Shown here: positions 22,930-33,060 of the stretch, piece after piece
Layout: each line of letters begins with the position of its first letter
How positions within the stretch are numbered: position 1 is the stretch's first letter
NCBI GenBank assembly: GCA_009746045.1
Contig: RPFO01000164.1
Span: forward strand, 3,855,740-3,919,480
Length of the DNA stretch: 63,741 nt
From: Mesostigma viride
Lineage: Eukaryota; Streptophyta; Mesostigmatophyceae; Mesostigmatales; Mesostigmataceae
Direction: 5' to 3'
Notes under the pieces: model-generated
Seen by the model: the letters and a program-made list of their open reading frames with translations, nothing else
What the model was told of the DNA's origin: nothing
Databases searched by the model: none
Translations under genes and position numbers: made by a program

Positions 22930-24075
22930 GGGTTAATAAATTAATTAATTCATAGACACGTGACTGCGTCACGTGAGTATAAGTCCTCAGTGGGAGGGGA
23001 ACATGGGATGGAATGGATGATGTAAGCTATCTCTAGGTCCTAGTAACAGGGTTGCGGGCACCACGGCCCGAATCACTGTGAATGCCCGCATACGCGGTCA
23101 CACACCGAGCCCAGCCCATGCATGCACAGACTTGGGGGAGGTCTCCTCAGTTCATCACTACTTGCCATCTATCCTTGCGTACCATCTGCCTCCATATTAC
23201 TGATACAGAGAAGCCAGGAGGCCGCTACCCGGGTGCGAGCCCGTTCACGTCTAGGGTAGCACATATCCATGCCGAGTCTATCACAAAAAGTCCATGGGTG
23301 GCGGCCCGCGGCCGCGCACGGCCTATAGGGCACGCCAGGTGAGGACATTAAACGCCCAGGCTGGGCGGGCTTGGTACTATACCAGCTAGTCTATCTGATG
23401 TGTCTACCTGATCTGTGCGGGCCAGAACGTGCCCGGCTAGGCCCAGGCGCCTGTGCCGAAGAATGTGGGAAGTGATAGGGCAAATTGATCAGTGTACAAA
23501 TCCTCATTACTAATGTGCAAACCAAAGGGGATGTTAAGGGCCTTGAGCAGCATCTTGGTGACGTTGCCGTCGAGTCATTGCTACTTGCTCCAGCTACTAG
23601 CTCGATCCTGCGTCAGTGTCCAGCTATATAGGTCTCGGCGCCGTAGGTCAGGATCGTCAGAATGACGACCTTAAATAGGTCACGCTTGACGATCCGGGGT
23701 AGGCCGGGCGGGGTTGCTCCACCAGCGGCAGTGGACGTCATGGAGTTGCGCCCACGCCATGCCGATCCGTGTCGCCAGGTCGTCCTCGCAGCCGGGAAGC
23801 CAACTGGGCACTGAGCAGCTTGAAGCGGCCTGAAGTAGGGTAGTTGACCTCGGTGCCGTCTAAGAGTCGGAGTGTGGCCGGATCGGGGGTCCGGCCATGC
23901 CGAGAGCCAGCTATAGGGCCTCCGTTCTGGGGCTGATTTCTAGACCAACCGCCCGAGCCTTGAGCGCCAGCTATAGGCAGTCCAGCCAAAGTTGGGCAGA
24001 CTCCGGCTTCTCGATGAGCGTGATGTCATCGGCATAAATGAGGTCAGCTGGTATTAAATTCTGCTTGTTAGTCGC
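22930..24075 (-). pseudogene. Non-LTR reverse transcriptase fragment, inverted family A copy
   Basis: The minus strand reads LIYADDITLIEKPESAQLW (the catalytic YADD block) at about 24,060-24,000, then TRIGMAWAQLH and the LTILTYGAET block, and then a 3' UTR matching 16,900-17,460 in reverse. Stops and frameshifts are present. It faces the copy at 16,590-17,110 across the simple-repeat core. Confidence 0.8.
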
Positions 24076-24079
24076 CCCC

Positions 24080-25544
24080 CCTAGTTCCCCAAGCTCGTTC
24101 GTGATCACTAGGCCAGGGGATCACTAGGCCTGCAATCCTAGCAATTTAAGCGGGCACTACTAATAAGGATCTTGGGCGCCATTGGGTGGTTTCAGTCACG
24201 GCGGGGGCCCGGGGAGGGGGGAGGGGTCCCGAGGCTGGTATAAATTGATATTATGCAATAAGTTTACCTTGATTCCATCTCTCAATGCGATCGATGAGTA
24301 CGGAATAATTAAGTGTAATTAAGTTCTTGCAATGTGCGTGTCATGCGCATATAGGCATGCATGCCACGTGCGGGGTATTTTATGCTGACCTCATTAGAAA
24401 CTGCTACATAACTATGTACACTGCGAAAGTTTAAACAAACAGACAAATATCGTCCCAACCTGCGGTCGGGCAGCCTGGCCAGCGATGACGTACCCTCAAC
24501 TCGCACATCCTGGGTGGACCTGCTCAAGACAGTCAGGCAAGTGGCAGCCTAGCTCGACCACCACCGCTACCACCACCAAGCTACAGGAGCTACAAGACAA
24601 GCGCTGCGAGGCCGCTGCTGGCCGCGACCGCCGCCGCTGCCGGGTCATCCTCCTGAAGGCGCTTCAACACGCAGGGCTCGATCCGGGGGAGACCCCAGAC
24701 TCTCTTCTCGCCTGAGCTCAGGAACCAGCTCTTGGCGCGCACATCTGCAGTGCCGCAAGGTATCGACAAGTGCAGGGCGCGCGACCTACTGATGTGCGCG
24801 CGCCTGCCCCATCCATGGGACAAGGCTGGTCCCCCACCAGCGTAGTGGGCCTCACCTTCAGCCGGCAATGCCTGCATGATGGGGGGCATATATGAAGACG
24901 TAGGCTAGGATGTTGCGACGACCAAATATGATTGATCCATCCGGTGATCCGATCTCGAGAGGCGCCCTGGCACTTCCAAGGGGCCGGTGATCAGCGTACG
25001 GGCATCGATTACGGAATATCACGCCAGGCTGCACTTGCACCTATAAGTACGTAGTACAAGCATTTATAAGTATAAAGTACTTGCGCTGTGTCATGCATGC
25101 GCTTGGTATTGCATGGTTGTATTGCACCCACAGTGTACGTTGCGCCCGGCGGCACCAATGATGCTGTGGAGAGAGCACTCTGTGGCCTGCCCACTTCAAT
25201 GCGGCAGTGAGAAGCTAGGGCGCCCTCCCTCCTTCTCGTTCAATGTGCATGTATTTAGGGTTGAAGGTTCCTTTACTCTGTACTGGCACCCACGTGACAC
25301 AGTCACGTGCAGCTTATTATACTTTAATTAATGCGCATAGGCATGCATGCCACGGAGTACTATGCTGAATCTCATGAGAAAATAATTACACGAAAGGTAT
25401 ACAAATATCGTCTGCATCATTAATTAATTAATTAGGAACATAACTCCGTTGGGAGTATCTGTAGCACATAGCCCTTGAGAAGGGGCATATGGCCTATAAT
25501 ACATTCTGAGCTACTTCCTGCAAGGGTGGGAATGTAAACAACAC
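24080..25544. other. Repeat-derived spacer without recognisable gene
   Basis: Holds two copies of a small repeat (24,330-24,450 and 25,330-25,420, sharing GCATGCATGCCACG). The region 24,480-24,720 may be further retroelement debris: one frame has an Arg/Ala-rich helix but no motif. At 25,425-25,544 is the left half of the repeat split by the YR element. Confidence 0.45.
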
Positions 25545-26300
25545 TTCTATTAACCGTGGAACTCCAGGGTAACCGGACTCTTTATTAAAACAATAAGTAG
25601 AGCACATCGGGAAGTGGCCCTCAACTGGCCATCCTTACCCATGGGAACACTTAATGTCCAAAAAGGCTAGCCTTACCCCCAAACAGGCAACACACAGGGA
25701 GGGCGGGTGGGAAAACAAAAGAGACCGCCATGAGCTAGGTGAGCAAGCTTTTATCGTGTTTCAAGGCCAACGGCTCTCTACCAACGGCCAGATCCGGCAA
25801 CGGCCTCTAAACAGTTTTAGCCGTCAAGTTTTACTTCAGATATTGCCTGTTGCAAACCCGTCCGCAATCACAGATCTGCTAGGAGAACCTAGACGCAAAA
25901 ATCCGTCGTCAAGGTACTCAGCACACCGTCAAGGTATGGGCCGCAACAATTAGGCCATATCTTCCGTAATACTCGTACACTAGAAGCCTAATCAACCTTA
26001 TTACGATCACATCACCCAGCTCTATTTCACCTAGCATCAGCGGCTCCCCTTCCGTATCACTATAAAGAAACTATGTTCAGAGAACCCCGATTCTATTAAC
26101 CGTGGAACTCCAGGGTAACCAGACTCTTTATTAAAACAATAAGTAGAGCACATCGGGAAGTGGCCCTCAACTGGCCATCCTTACCCATGGGAACACTTTA
26201 TGTCCAAAAAGGCTAGCCTTACCCTTACATCCCTCCCTGGCGACCCAAGCCAGGGGCAAAACAAAAACCGGTGGACGCATAAGACAAGAATGAAGGGAAC

Positions 26301-27137
26301 TTAAGAGGAAGGCAGAGAAAAGACGCTCCGCCAAATGCGCGGGGGGCAGGCGGCGATAGCCCGAACCAGGGCGTCAGGAAGGGTGAGGGCCAAGCTCCGG
26401 TGCAATCCCACATAGTGGGCGACAGTTTTGCTGCTGCGCCAGCGACCCCGATGCTGAATATCAGCCATGCTGCGCTGCCGCAAAAAATCATAGGTAGCCC
26501 CCCCATGCCGCAGCCCGTGAATGGTAAACACCGTGTCGACCCCCAAAGCTTGCGTGGCCTGATGCCAAACCCGGCTGAACTGGGCATAATCGTAAGGGAA
26601 CACCCGCTCCCAGGCCGCCTTGCCACGCATACAAGCCCGCAAGAGGGTCTCAGTCATGACATCCTCGATCACCACAGACTGCACCTCCCCCTTAGCCGTC
26701 TTAGCTGACATCAACAACAAGGCGCCCCGCTGCGAACCCCGCAACCGAACATCAGGCTGCAAGCGCACATGGCCGACCAACAGGTTGAGCGCCTCCGATA
26801 CCCGCAGGTATTGTTGGAAAATAACGATGACCATCATAGCCGCACGAGGCTGCCGCTGGAGCACCATAGTACAAGCAAGCGCAAACGCAGCCTCCCATGG
26901 AATGGGGGGGGGGCACGAGGGGGTGCCAACGTGCGCCAGCCAGCCAAAACACTTCGTGCCAAGGCCCAATCCCGCACCTCCCGGGGGAAGTACAAATTCA
27001 GGCCCATAAGCGCATTGACACACAACTGGCGGCTGTAACACCGTGAGTGCGCCCAAGCGACATACTCGCAATAGTATTCCTCTATCGTCAAGCCGCGCAA
27101 CAAGCTGCCAACCCGACCCCGCCGGCTCGCCCACCAT
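26301..27137 (-). CDS. Tyrosine recombinase domain of the YR retrotransposon
   Basis: Integrates the circular DNA copy by phage-integrase-type chemistry. Visible active-site residues: Arg in QQYLRVSEAL, HGLRHGG (His-x-x-Arg), HRGRW (His/Trp position) and the nucleophile in VAHYVG. The real domain begins in the RT/RNase H frame (the RSVLAGWRTLAPPRA segment) and continues here after the ten-G run, so translation needs a -1 shift on a C-run in the message, or the run length is a mutation or sequencing slip. ORF sequence before about 26,915 in this frame is probably not translated. Confidence 0.85.
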   Translation of the reverse strand: MVGEPAGSGWQLVARLDDRGILLRVCRLGALTVLQPPVVCQCAYGPEFVLPPGGAGLGLGTKCFGWLAHVGTPSCPPPIPWEAAFALACTMVLQRQPRAAMMVIVIFQQYLRVSEALNLLVGHVRLQPDVRLRGSQRGALLLMSAKTAKGEVQSVVIEDVMTETLLRACMRGKAAWERVFPYDYAQFSRVWHQATQALGVDTVFTIHGLRHGGATYDFLRQRSMADIQHRGRWRSSKTVAHYVGLHRSLALTLPDALVRAIAACPPRIWRSVFSLPSS

Positions 27138-29377
27138 GCGAAAAAGGACCTAAGACCCCGATGGTAAACCATCAAAGTAGCCGGCTTCACCTTGCCCTCA
27201 AGAAGGGTCAAGTAGCTAGCGCCAAGCCGAGGCCCGGGATTGGGATGAACACCCTCGCGAGTCAAATCGCGGACCCACCCGGCCACCGAGGCAGCCATGG
27301 AAAGCCCCCGCGAAGGCCCATCCGCAGGCTGAAGCTCACTTGGCGTCCAGACCCATTGTGAGCGGCTGCCGGTGACCAACGTAAGAGCGCACAACCGGCG
27401 GCATTGCTTGTTTAACCGGTAAGAAGAGGAACGCCCTTTAGCCAAGCAGCCCAAAGCGGCAGTGGAGTCCACTAACCTCACCACCCGCTTACCCCATGTT
27501 CCGAGGTTCCGGGCCGAGCGCTCCACCCCCTTCACAGCGGCCCGCACTTCCTTCTCGTTGATGTGCATGGTCGAATCGCGCCAGCGACTCTTGATCCCGA
27601 CGCGCCATCGCCCGTGGATGATGGCTTTTTCCGCGGCCTTGGTCAAGGGTCTAGGCCCGGCATACATGGCCTCACCTGGGGTGAGGAGGGTTGGGTAACC
27701 CCGCACCTCCCGGGCCCGAGCTAATTCCGTCACCTCAGCTGGGGCCATCTCAGCGTAGACAACCCCCTGCCCAAAACTAGACGCATCCGAGGCCACCACC
27801 ACCGGAGCCAGGGCAGCCCCCCGGTCCACACGGAGCATGGGGGCCAACGCCATGGCACACTCGAGCTCATCGCGCACACCTTGCCACAAAGGTCGCGTTC
27901 GCTGGCCCCACCCCTTGAGGTTGATGAACTTAAAACTCTGCTGCCATATGGACAAGCAAGTGCGGCTGAGCATCTGCAGCCACACCCACCGGCCCACGAC
28001 GGCCGCCAGCGCCTCAGCGGTAGCGCGTCCCCTCTCGAGGAGTACACGAGTGTGCGCAACCACAAGGGTGAGCTGCTTAGCTGTCGGCTCCAACACCCCA
28101 TCCCGCCGGTGAACAACACCCAGAGCTTCTAGCTCGTCCTCCCCCTCCGGGCTAGCCATGATCGTCTTGTCCTTGGAGGGCACAAGGTTGTTAGGCGCGT
28201 ACCCGTCTTCAATAGCACTCGCGATTAAGCGATTCACCGCCTCGCACGTGCGCCCATTGCTGACCACCAGGTCATCAATAGTGATGGATACCATAGGGGC
28301 AGGGGGGTCCTCAAGGTCGATTTGCATCTCCCTCGTGCTCTCCTCCTTGTACTCGATGGCTAGGGCGGTTGGGTTACCCCATGCATTCCGAAGCACGGTC
28401 AGCTCCCCTACACTTGTGAGGCGGTTCACCTGCCGTCTAGGATCCAAAGCGCCCGTGGCATAGAGGACCATCTCATGGATGGCTTCCCCTAGCGCTACAG
28501 CGTGGGAGTGCCCCATGGCCAGCACTTTCAGCACTGGCCACACCCTCCTCCGCCGCCCCGGCAGCCCGACATCGGTGGACCACACATCAGGTAGCCCTTG
28601 ATAATCCCACCACCACTCCGGCACTTGGATGGTATAGTAATACGAGACCAGATCGCTCTTGGCCGTGTAGCACCGACCCTTGATATAGACCTCCGAGTAT
28701 ATGCCCAGGTGGGGTAACACCGTCTTAGGGGGGTCCACCCACAGTGCGTTCCCCAACTTCTTATTCACAATGAGCCTTAACTCCCCCACTCCTTTGGCCA
28801 CCCCAAAACATCCGTCTACCCACTTTGGCCGCGTCTCTCGGAACTCCACCATCCCCACGTCCGCTGCCCTCCCCATCAACTTGCCCCACTCCGCCATGGT
28901 GCACCCTCGGCTGGGGGCAGGTACATTCCAATACCTCGCACTGGCAGCCACCTCCGGCTTGATGCAGTTGGCTTCGCTCGCGTACACCTCTCGCCAACTA
29001 GGTCGTAGCGCCAGCAAATCCAGCAGCTTCGCCTTTCCTGCCACCTCGCGCTTCGGCAGACTCACCCGCTCCGCCACAAGTTGTTCATACTTATTACATT
29101 TCCCATAGATTAGATCACTTCCTTCTGCGGGGCCTGTCGCAACGCCGGTTACGCGGCGACTGTACCACTCGCAGTGCTTCTTGACCCTTTTCAGGGCCTC
29201 CGCCGTTCCTCTGGAGCACGCGCCTCCAGATTTAGGCGGAGGGTCTGCCCCCCCGTGCCATAGCCAATTCAACCACGTAATCACCTTGTGTTGTAGAGTG
29301 AAGGTCCGGCGGCGGCGAGTTGCACGCTGGCGTCTGCGTGCTGACCTCACTCTCCCCCACGTAGTGCTTAGAGGCAT
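26834..29377 (-). CDS. Reverse transcriptase - RNase H of the YR retrotransposon
   Basis: Copies the element's RNA into DNA and removes the RNA strand. The reverse transcriptase shows KSDLVSYYYTI (first catalytic Asp, near 28,650) and ITIDDLVV (the YxDD-equivalent pair, near 28,275). RNase H follows with VVASDASSFGQGV, HINEKEVRAAV and VDSTAALG. A linker with WTPSELQPADGPSRG leads to the start of the recombinase. The open frame extends up to 29,815, but the part before 29,377 (MPLSTTWGR) overlaps gag and is low-complexity. At a run of ten G (26,904-26,913 on +) the frame changes into the recombinase frame. Confidence 0.88.
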   Translation of the reverse strand: MPLSTTWGRVRSARRRQRATRRRRTFTLQHKVITWLNWLWHGGADPPPKSGGACSRGTAEALKRVKKHCEWYSRRVTGVATGPAEGSDLIYGKCNKYEQLVAERVSLPKREVAGKAKLLDLLALRPSWREVYASEANCIKPEVAASARYWNVPAPSRGCTMAEWGKLMGRAADVGMVEFRETRPKWVDGCFGVAKGVGELRLIVNKKLGNALWVDPPKTVLPHLGIYSEVYIKGRCYTAKSDLVSYYYTIQVPEWWWDYQGLPDVWSTDVGLPGRRRRVWPVLKVLAMGHSHAVALGEAIHEMVLYATGALDPRRQVNRLTSVGELTVLRNAWGNPTALAIEYKEESTREMQIDLEDPPAPMVSITIDDLVVSNGRTCEAVNRLIASAIEDGYAPNNLVPSKDKTIMASPEGEDELEALGVVHRRDGVLEPTAKQLTLVVAHTRVLLERGRATAEALAAVVGRWVWLQMLSRTCLSIWQQSFKFINLKGWGQRTRPLWQGVRDELECAMALAPMLRVDRGAALAPVVVASDASSFGQGVVYAEMAPAEVTELARAREVRGYPTLLTPGEAMYAGPRPLTKAAEKAIIHGRWRVGIKSRWRDSTMHINEKEVRAAVKGVERSARNLGTWGKRVVRLVDSTAALGCLAKGRSSSYRLNKQCRRLCALTLVTGSRSQWVWTPSELQPADGPSRGLSMAASVAGWVRDLTREGVHPNPGPRLGASYLTLLEGKVKPATLMVYHRGLRSFFAWWASRRGRVGSLLRGLTIEEYYCEYVAWAHSRCYSRQLCVNALMGLNLYFPREVRDWALARSVLAGWRTLAPPRAPPPFHGRLRLRLLVLWCSSGSLVRL

Positions 29378-29424
29378 TGTAGGAAGAGGCAGTGGGAAGG
29401 GGGAGCGGTTTACCCTTTCGGTGT

Positions 29425-30483
29425 TTACTTGGTTTGCTGGGCCTTGCCCAGCTTCTCCATCATCGTGGCGCTTTGCAGGGCCATCTTCATGGCCGGGTTG
29501 CTCACCAAGGAGGCATCTTCCTTGAGAGCAAGGAGGTGGCCAGCCACCTTCCACCCTCCTGACCCCTGGCTCTCCACTAGGAGCATGGCTGCCACCACCC
29601 TCATGAGATACTCTACCCCAGCCAACTCCCCGGCTGCCGGCCCCAACTCCTTGAAGAGTGTGTCCATGGCCAGGGCGATGTTCATGACCACCTTCCTGCT
29701 TTCCTGGTTCCTCCACCCCCCTTGGCGAGTAGCCATGATCCAACTCTTTATCCCCCCTCCATTGTCGTTGGCATCCTCGAGCACCTCGGGGAGCACTCTC
29801 TCTTGCACCCTCCAATTCACCACTTGTGCTCGAGTGGGCAGCGTCACCCCTTTGGTCTTTTTCGGCTTCCTGGAAGCCCCATCTGCCCCGGCCAGCGCAT
29901 CCTTCAATTTCGTCAGGAAATCCTCTTCCTCGGACTCCTCCTCCTCCTCCTCTTCTTTGCCCGCCTGCCCCTGCTTGCCAATAATAGCCGCCAGCTCCAA
30001 GAGCTGCTCCCTCACATCCCCCGCGGCCTTTCCCTTGCTCGGGGCTGGGCTTCCGACTTTTTTCGTCCCCTTTTTCGCCCCTTTCGTGGGCCGGCGTGGT
30101 GGCTGCATCTCCTCTTCGTCCGAGTCCGCCAAGTCCCGGGCGCTTTGGAGGGCTGCCACTAGCGCTTCGTTTGGGTCCGCTGCTGCCAGAATTTCAGGCC
30201 CGTCCACGTGGTCGACCAGCAGTCCAACGACGGACTCCAGCTGGGCCGCAGACCACCGGCTGACAGTAGTTACCCAGTCGGTCCCGAGGACCGCCTCAAA
30301 GGCAGCGCACACTTCAGGCAGGCCCGAGCAAGTGGAGAGCTCCTGATGGAGCCTTTTCTTCTGCGTCGGCCAGCCTAGTCGGCCCTTTCCCGTCTGTTTA
30401 GTAGCTGTCGGCACCTCGGGATTAGCTTTCGGTAATTGCTTCCCAGCACCTGTCGAACCTGGCTTCCGCCCGGGCTTCGGCAT
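29425..30483 (-). CDS. Gag-like protein of the YR retrotransposon
   Basis: A 352-residue ORF, the first after the 5' repeat. The N-terminus is basic and Pro/Gly/Lys-rich (MPKPGRKPGSTGAGKQLPK). A middle part has a DSDEEE run and a stretch of Glu (EEEEEEESEEED) next to Lys-rich segments. The C-terminal third is predicted helical (VVMNIALAMDTLFKELG). No zinc knuckle is visible. Its position and its charge pattern fit the capsid-like first ORF of DIRS-order elements. The pol ORF overlaps it upstream in another frame, but pol translation more likely starts at the Met at 29,377, just after the gag stop. Confidence 0.7.
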   Translation of the reverse strand: MPKPGRKPGSTGAGKQLPKANPEVPTATKQTGKGRLGWPTQKKRLHQELSTCSGLPEVCAAFEAVLGTDWVTTVSRWSAAQLESVVGLLVDHVDGPEILAAADPNEALVAALQSARDLADSDEEEMQPPRRPTKGAKKGTKKVGSPAPSKGKAAGDVREQLLELAAIIGKQGQAGKEEEEEEESEEEDFLTKLKDALAGADGASRKPKKTKGVTLPTRAQVVNWRVQERVLPEVLEDANDNGGGIKSWIMATRQGGWRNQESRKVVMNIALAMDTLFKELGPAAGELAGVEYLMRVVAAMLLVESQGSGGWKVAGHLLALKEDASLVSNPAMKMALQSATMMEKLGKAQQTK

Positions 30484-30939
30484 CCCAGCCGCTTTGCAGA
30501 AAGGAATTCTGGGCGTCAGCTACGCTGCCCCTGACCCCTGTCGCCGCCTTCGTTAAAACAAAAGAGACCGCCATGAGCTAGGTGAGCAAGCTTTTATCGT
30601 GTTTCAAGGCCAACGGCTCTCTACCAACGGCCAGATCCGGCAACGGCCTCTAAACAGTTTTAGCCGTCAAGTTTTACTTCAGATATTGCCTGTTGCAAAC
30701 CCGTCCGCAATCACAGATCTGCTAGGAGAACCTAGACGCAAAAATCCGTCGTCAAGGTACTCAGCACACCGTCAAGGTATGGGCCGCAACAATTATAGGC
30801 CATATCTTCCGTAATACTCGTACACTAGAAGCCTAATCAACCTTATTACGATCTGACATCACCCAGCTCTATTTCACCTAGCATCAGCGGCTCCCCTTCC
30901 GTATCACTATAAAGAAACTATGTTCAGAGAACCCCGATT

Positions 30940-31237
30940 GCTCTAGGTGCACTATAGGGTACCTGCACCACCCAGAGTCTCGGGCATGCAACTCCCAGCG
31001 AAGGGGAGCCCGTCATAGGTGGGAAAGATCATATCATTGCTATACAAAAGCTAGAGCGTGGCGCCCAGCAGAGAGCTGCCAGCTCTCTGCATGGGCACAG
31101 CTGAACTAAATAAAGCTAGGCCCATCATGTGGGCCGTTTGGCACATCATAGGCACACATGTACATGGTTAAATAATGCTCGTGAGCCAGCTGGTATAGTG
31201 CCTGTAGGAGGCGTACATGTACATGGCCACGATCTAT
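30940..31237. other. Right flank of the YR element
   Basis: Starts with the right half of the split repeat (CTCTAGGTGCAC, then CCTGCACCACC). No gene is visible. A short inverted repeat, CAGAGAGCTGCCAGCTCTCTG, lies at about 31,070-31,090. Confidence 0.4.
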
Positions 31238-32200
31238 CTATTCTACTCTACTACTGCTGTATTCCCCTAAGCTGGGGCGTCTGGAGTCATTGGGGCCGCG
31301 GGGGTCGCATGCCAGGGCTTGTGGCGCCGACGTAGATGGCCACCCCCAGGCTTCCAGTACACCGGCTGCCCCGCCTTCGGGTCTGCCGGAGCTGGAGTTA
31401 GGTCGGCCATATAGCTCCCGTCGCCGTTGTTGCTGCGCCAGGCCGGTCAAGTCGTTGCCAAGGGTGAAGTGAGTCTCCTCGAGCCGCTTGCGGCGTCTGA
31501 GGAAAGAAATCTTGTCCGCCGGGTTCTGAAAGGTGAGAAGGAGCGAAGGCGCCCCGGCCTTACCCCGCACGCGGGGAAGGCGGTGGGCGACCAGCTCGAT
31601 CTCACCCTTCAGGCCCATGCGACCAAGGATTTCTCTCTCAAACACACGCGTAAGCTTCTCGAAATTCTCCCCTTCCTCCATGTCGAAGTTCCTGACAATG
31701 ACGTTTAGGCTGCGCTTGGCAAGCTCGGCCTCCTCGCGGAGGTGACCAAGCGTCTGCCGCTGGAGCTGGGCTGCGACGGCGGAGGTGGTGGAGGTGGTGT
31801 GCCGTGCTTATAAGCATATCCGCCCAGGTCGTGATGCATGCGGGAGGAGCATCGCCGGCCAGGCCAGCAGGGGCTGGCTTGGCGGCAATGTCCTTCACCG
31901 CCTGGGCGGTGAGGCCTGCGGTGTTCTGCAGGACCTCGATAGCGATGGCATTAATTGTCCTTAAGACACTGGTCGATCGATGTCGCAGAGCTGGGCGGTG
32001 ATGGAGTCGGTGGATCGAGGCGGAGGGGGCCCGGGGGGGGGTGGAGGCGAGGAGGGTGCATGGCGGTGGCGGTGGGGATGCAGTGGGGAGCTCAGCAGCC
32101 AGCGTGCGACCCACAGCTGCCACATCTGCAGCACTGATGGGCGTCACGTGGAGGTGGCGGAGGAAGGTGGATTCGGTAATGGGGGCGGGTTGCAGAACGG
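31238..32200 (-). pseudogene. Non-LTR retrotransposon ORF1-like protein (frameshifted)
   Basis: Minus-strand frames joined by shifts read REEAELAKRSLNVIVRNFD, EGENFEKLTRVFEREILGRM, IELVAHRLPRVRGKAG, LLLTFQNPADKISFLRRRKR and LAQQQRRREL. That order (helix, RRM-like strand, AHRL, K-ILRARK-like, basic tail) is typical of L1-type ORF1 nucleic-acid-binding proteins. The last 145 codons form one clean ORF (31,681 to 31,238). Upstream is a Pro/Ala-rich hinge with frame breaks. Confidence 0.65.
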
Positions 32201-33060
32201 GTCCGCGGCCGAGCGCTTAGTGATGGTAAAGAGAGCTGCGAGCTGAAGGCGGGGGCGAGGCCAGCCGGCCATGTTGCCAGGCCGAAAAAGGGGCGTCAGC
32301 TGCGCTATTGGAAAACCGACCGTCAGCTCCGTTGCGGAAAAGGTGGGTTCTGAAATGGAACCGGCTGCTCGCACAGGGCTAGCAGTGAGGTGTGTGACCC
32401 GTAAAACACGAGCTCCAGCAGCTTGTAGGATGGCATTTCGAAAAAGGCAAGCCTGCATGGTGACGTCGAAGGTGGCAAAGAGCCGATCAACGTCAAAATC
32501 GCGCTCAGACCAGCCAGGTTCGCCTGGACGGCTGCGCTTTGGGTCAGGCGATGCAGAGGGCGAGGAAAGCCCAGGAGGGTTAGGGGCGAGCACCAGTGCG
32601 CGACTCGTGTCACCCGACTGCCTTCCGGCCGGCTGATGGCGAAGCTGCAGCCGGAGCTGCAGACGTATTTTCATTGCCGAGCGCAGCCGCCAGGCTGCGT
32701 TGCGTCGAGCCGGAGTGTTTGCTCGTCATATATCAGGCGTAATAGCTTCGGAAAATTATATCAGCAGGAGAACTTTTGCGGATGACTGTAGGTGTAAGTT
32801 GGCGATGCCATGGTAACCGGAGACGTCCGTCCTATAGTCAGCGAAAGTTGGTGCGAGAGGTCCCCAGTTCGATTCCGGTCGGATTCATTTGCAGATCGCG
32901 TTTTTCCGCGTTTTCCGCGGCCCGGCACTGAACGCAAATGGTTTTCACCTTTGCGGAGTGCCTGATCAGAATATCAGCATGTGCGTCTTAGAAAGACGCG
33001 CCTGCATCATGCCCCAACCATATAGTCACTAGAGGGGGCCTATAATCCTCATGCATCTGA
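32200..33060. other. Putative LINE 5' region with a tRNA-like promoter segment
   Basis: Upstream of the ORF1-like gene on the minus strand. On the plus strand, 32,838-32,885 resembles a tRNA A box (TAGTCAGCGAAAGTTGG) and B box (CAGTTCGATTCCG) at a suitable distance, but no cloverleaf with paired acceptor ends forms. It may be a SINE-like head. The protein-like reading 32,144-32,674 (-) is not a known family. Confidence 0.3.

Larger units (their letters stand above)
25545..30939 (-). mobile_element. PAT/Kangaroo-like tyrosine-recombinase retrotransposon, near complete
   Basis: The element reads on the minus strand. It has split direct repeats in the order A1 - ORFs - B1 - A2 - B2: A1 30,555-30,939, B1 26,091-26,224, A2 25,712-26,092, B2 25,545-25,678. 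A copies are about 383 bp and B copies 134 bp, each pair almost identical. Between them lie a gag-like ORF and a pol region with reverse transcriptase, RNase H and tyrosine recombinase. This is the known architecture of PAT-type DIRS-order elements. No target-site duplication is seen, as expected for recombinase integration. The near-identity of the repeats implies a recent insertion. Confidence 0.92.
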
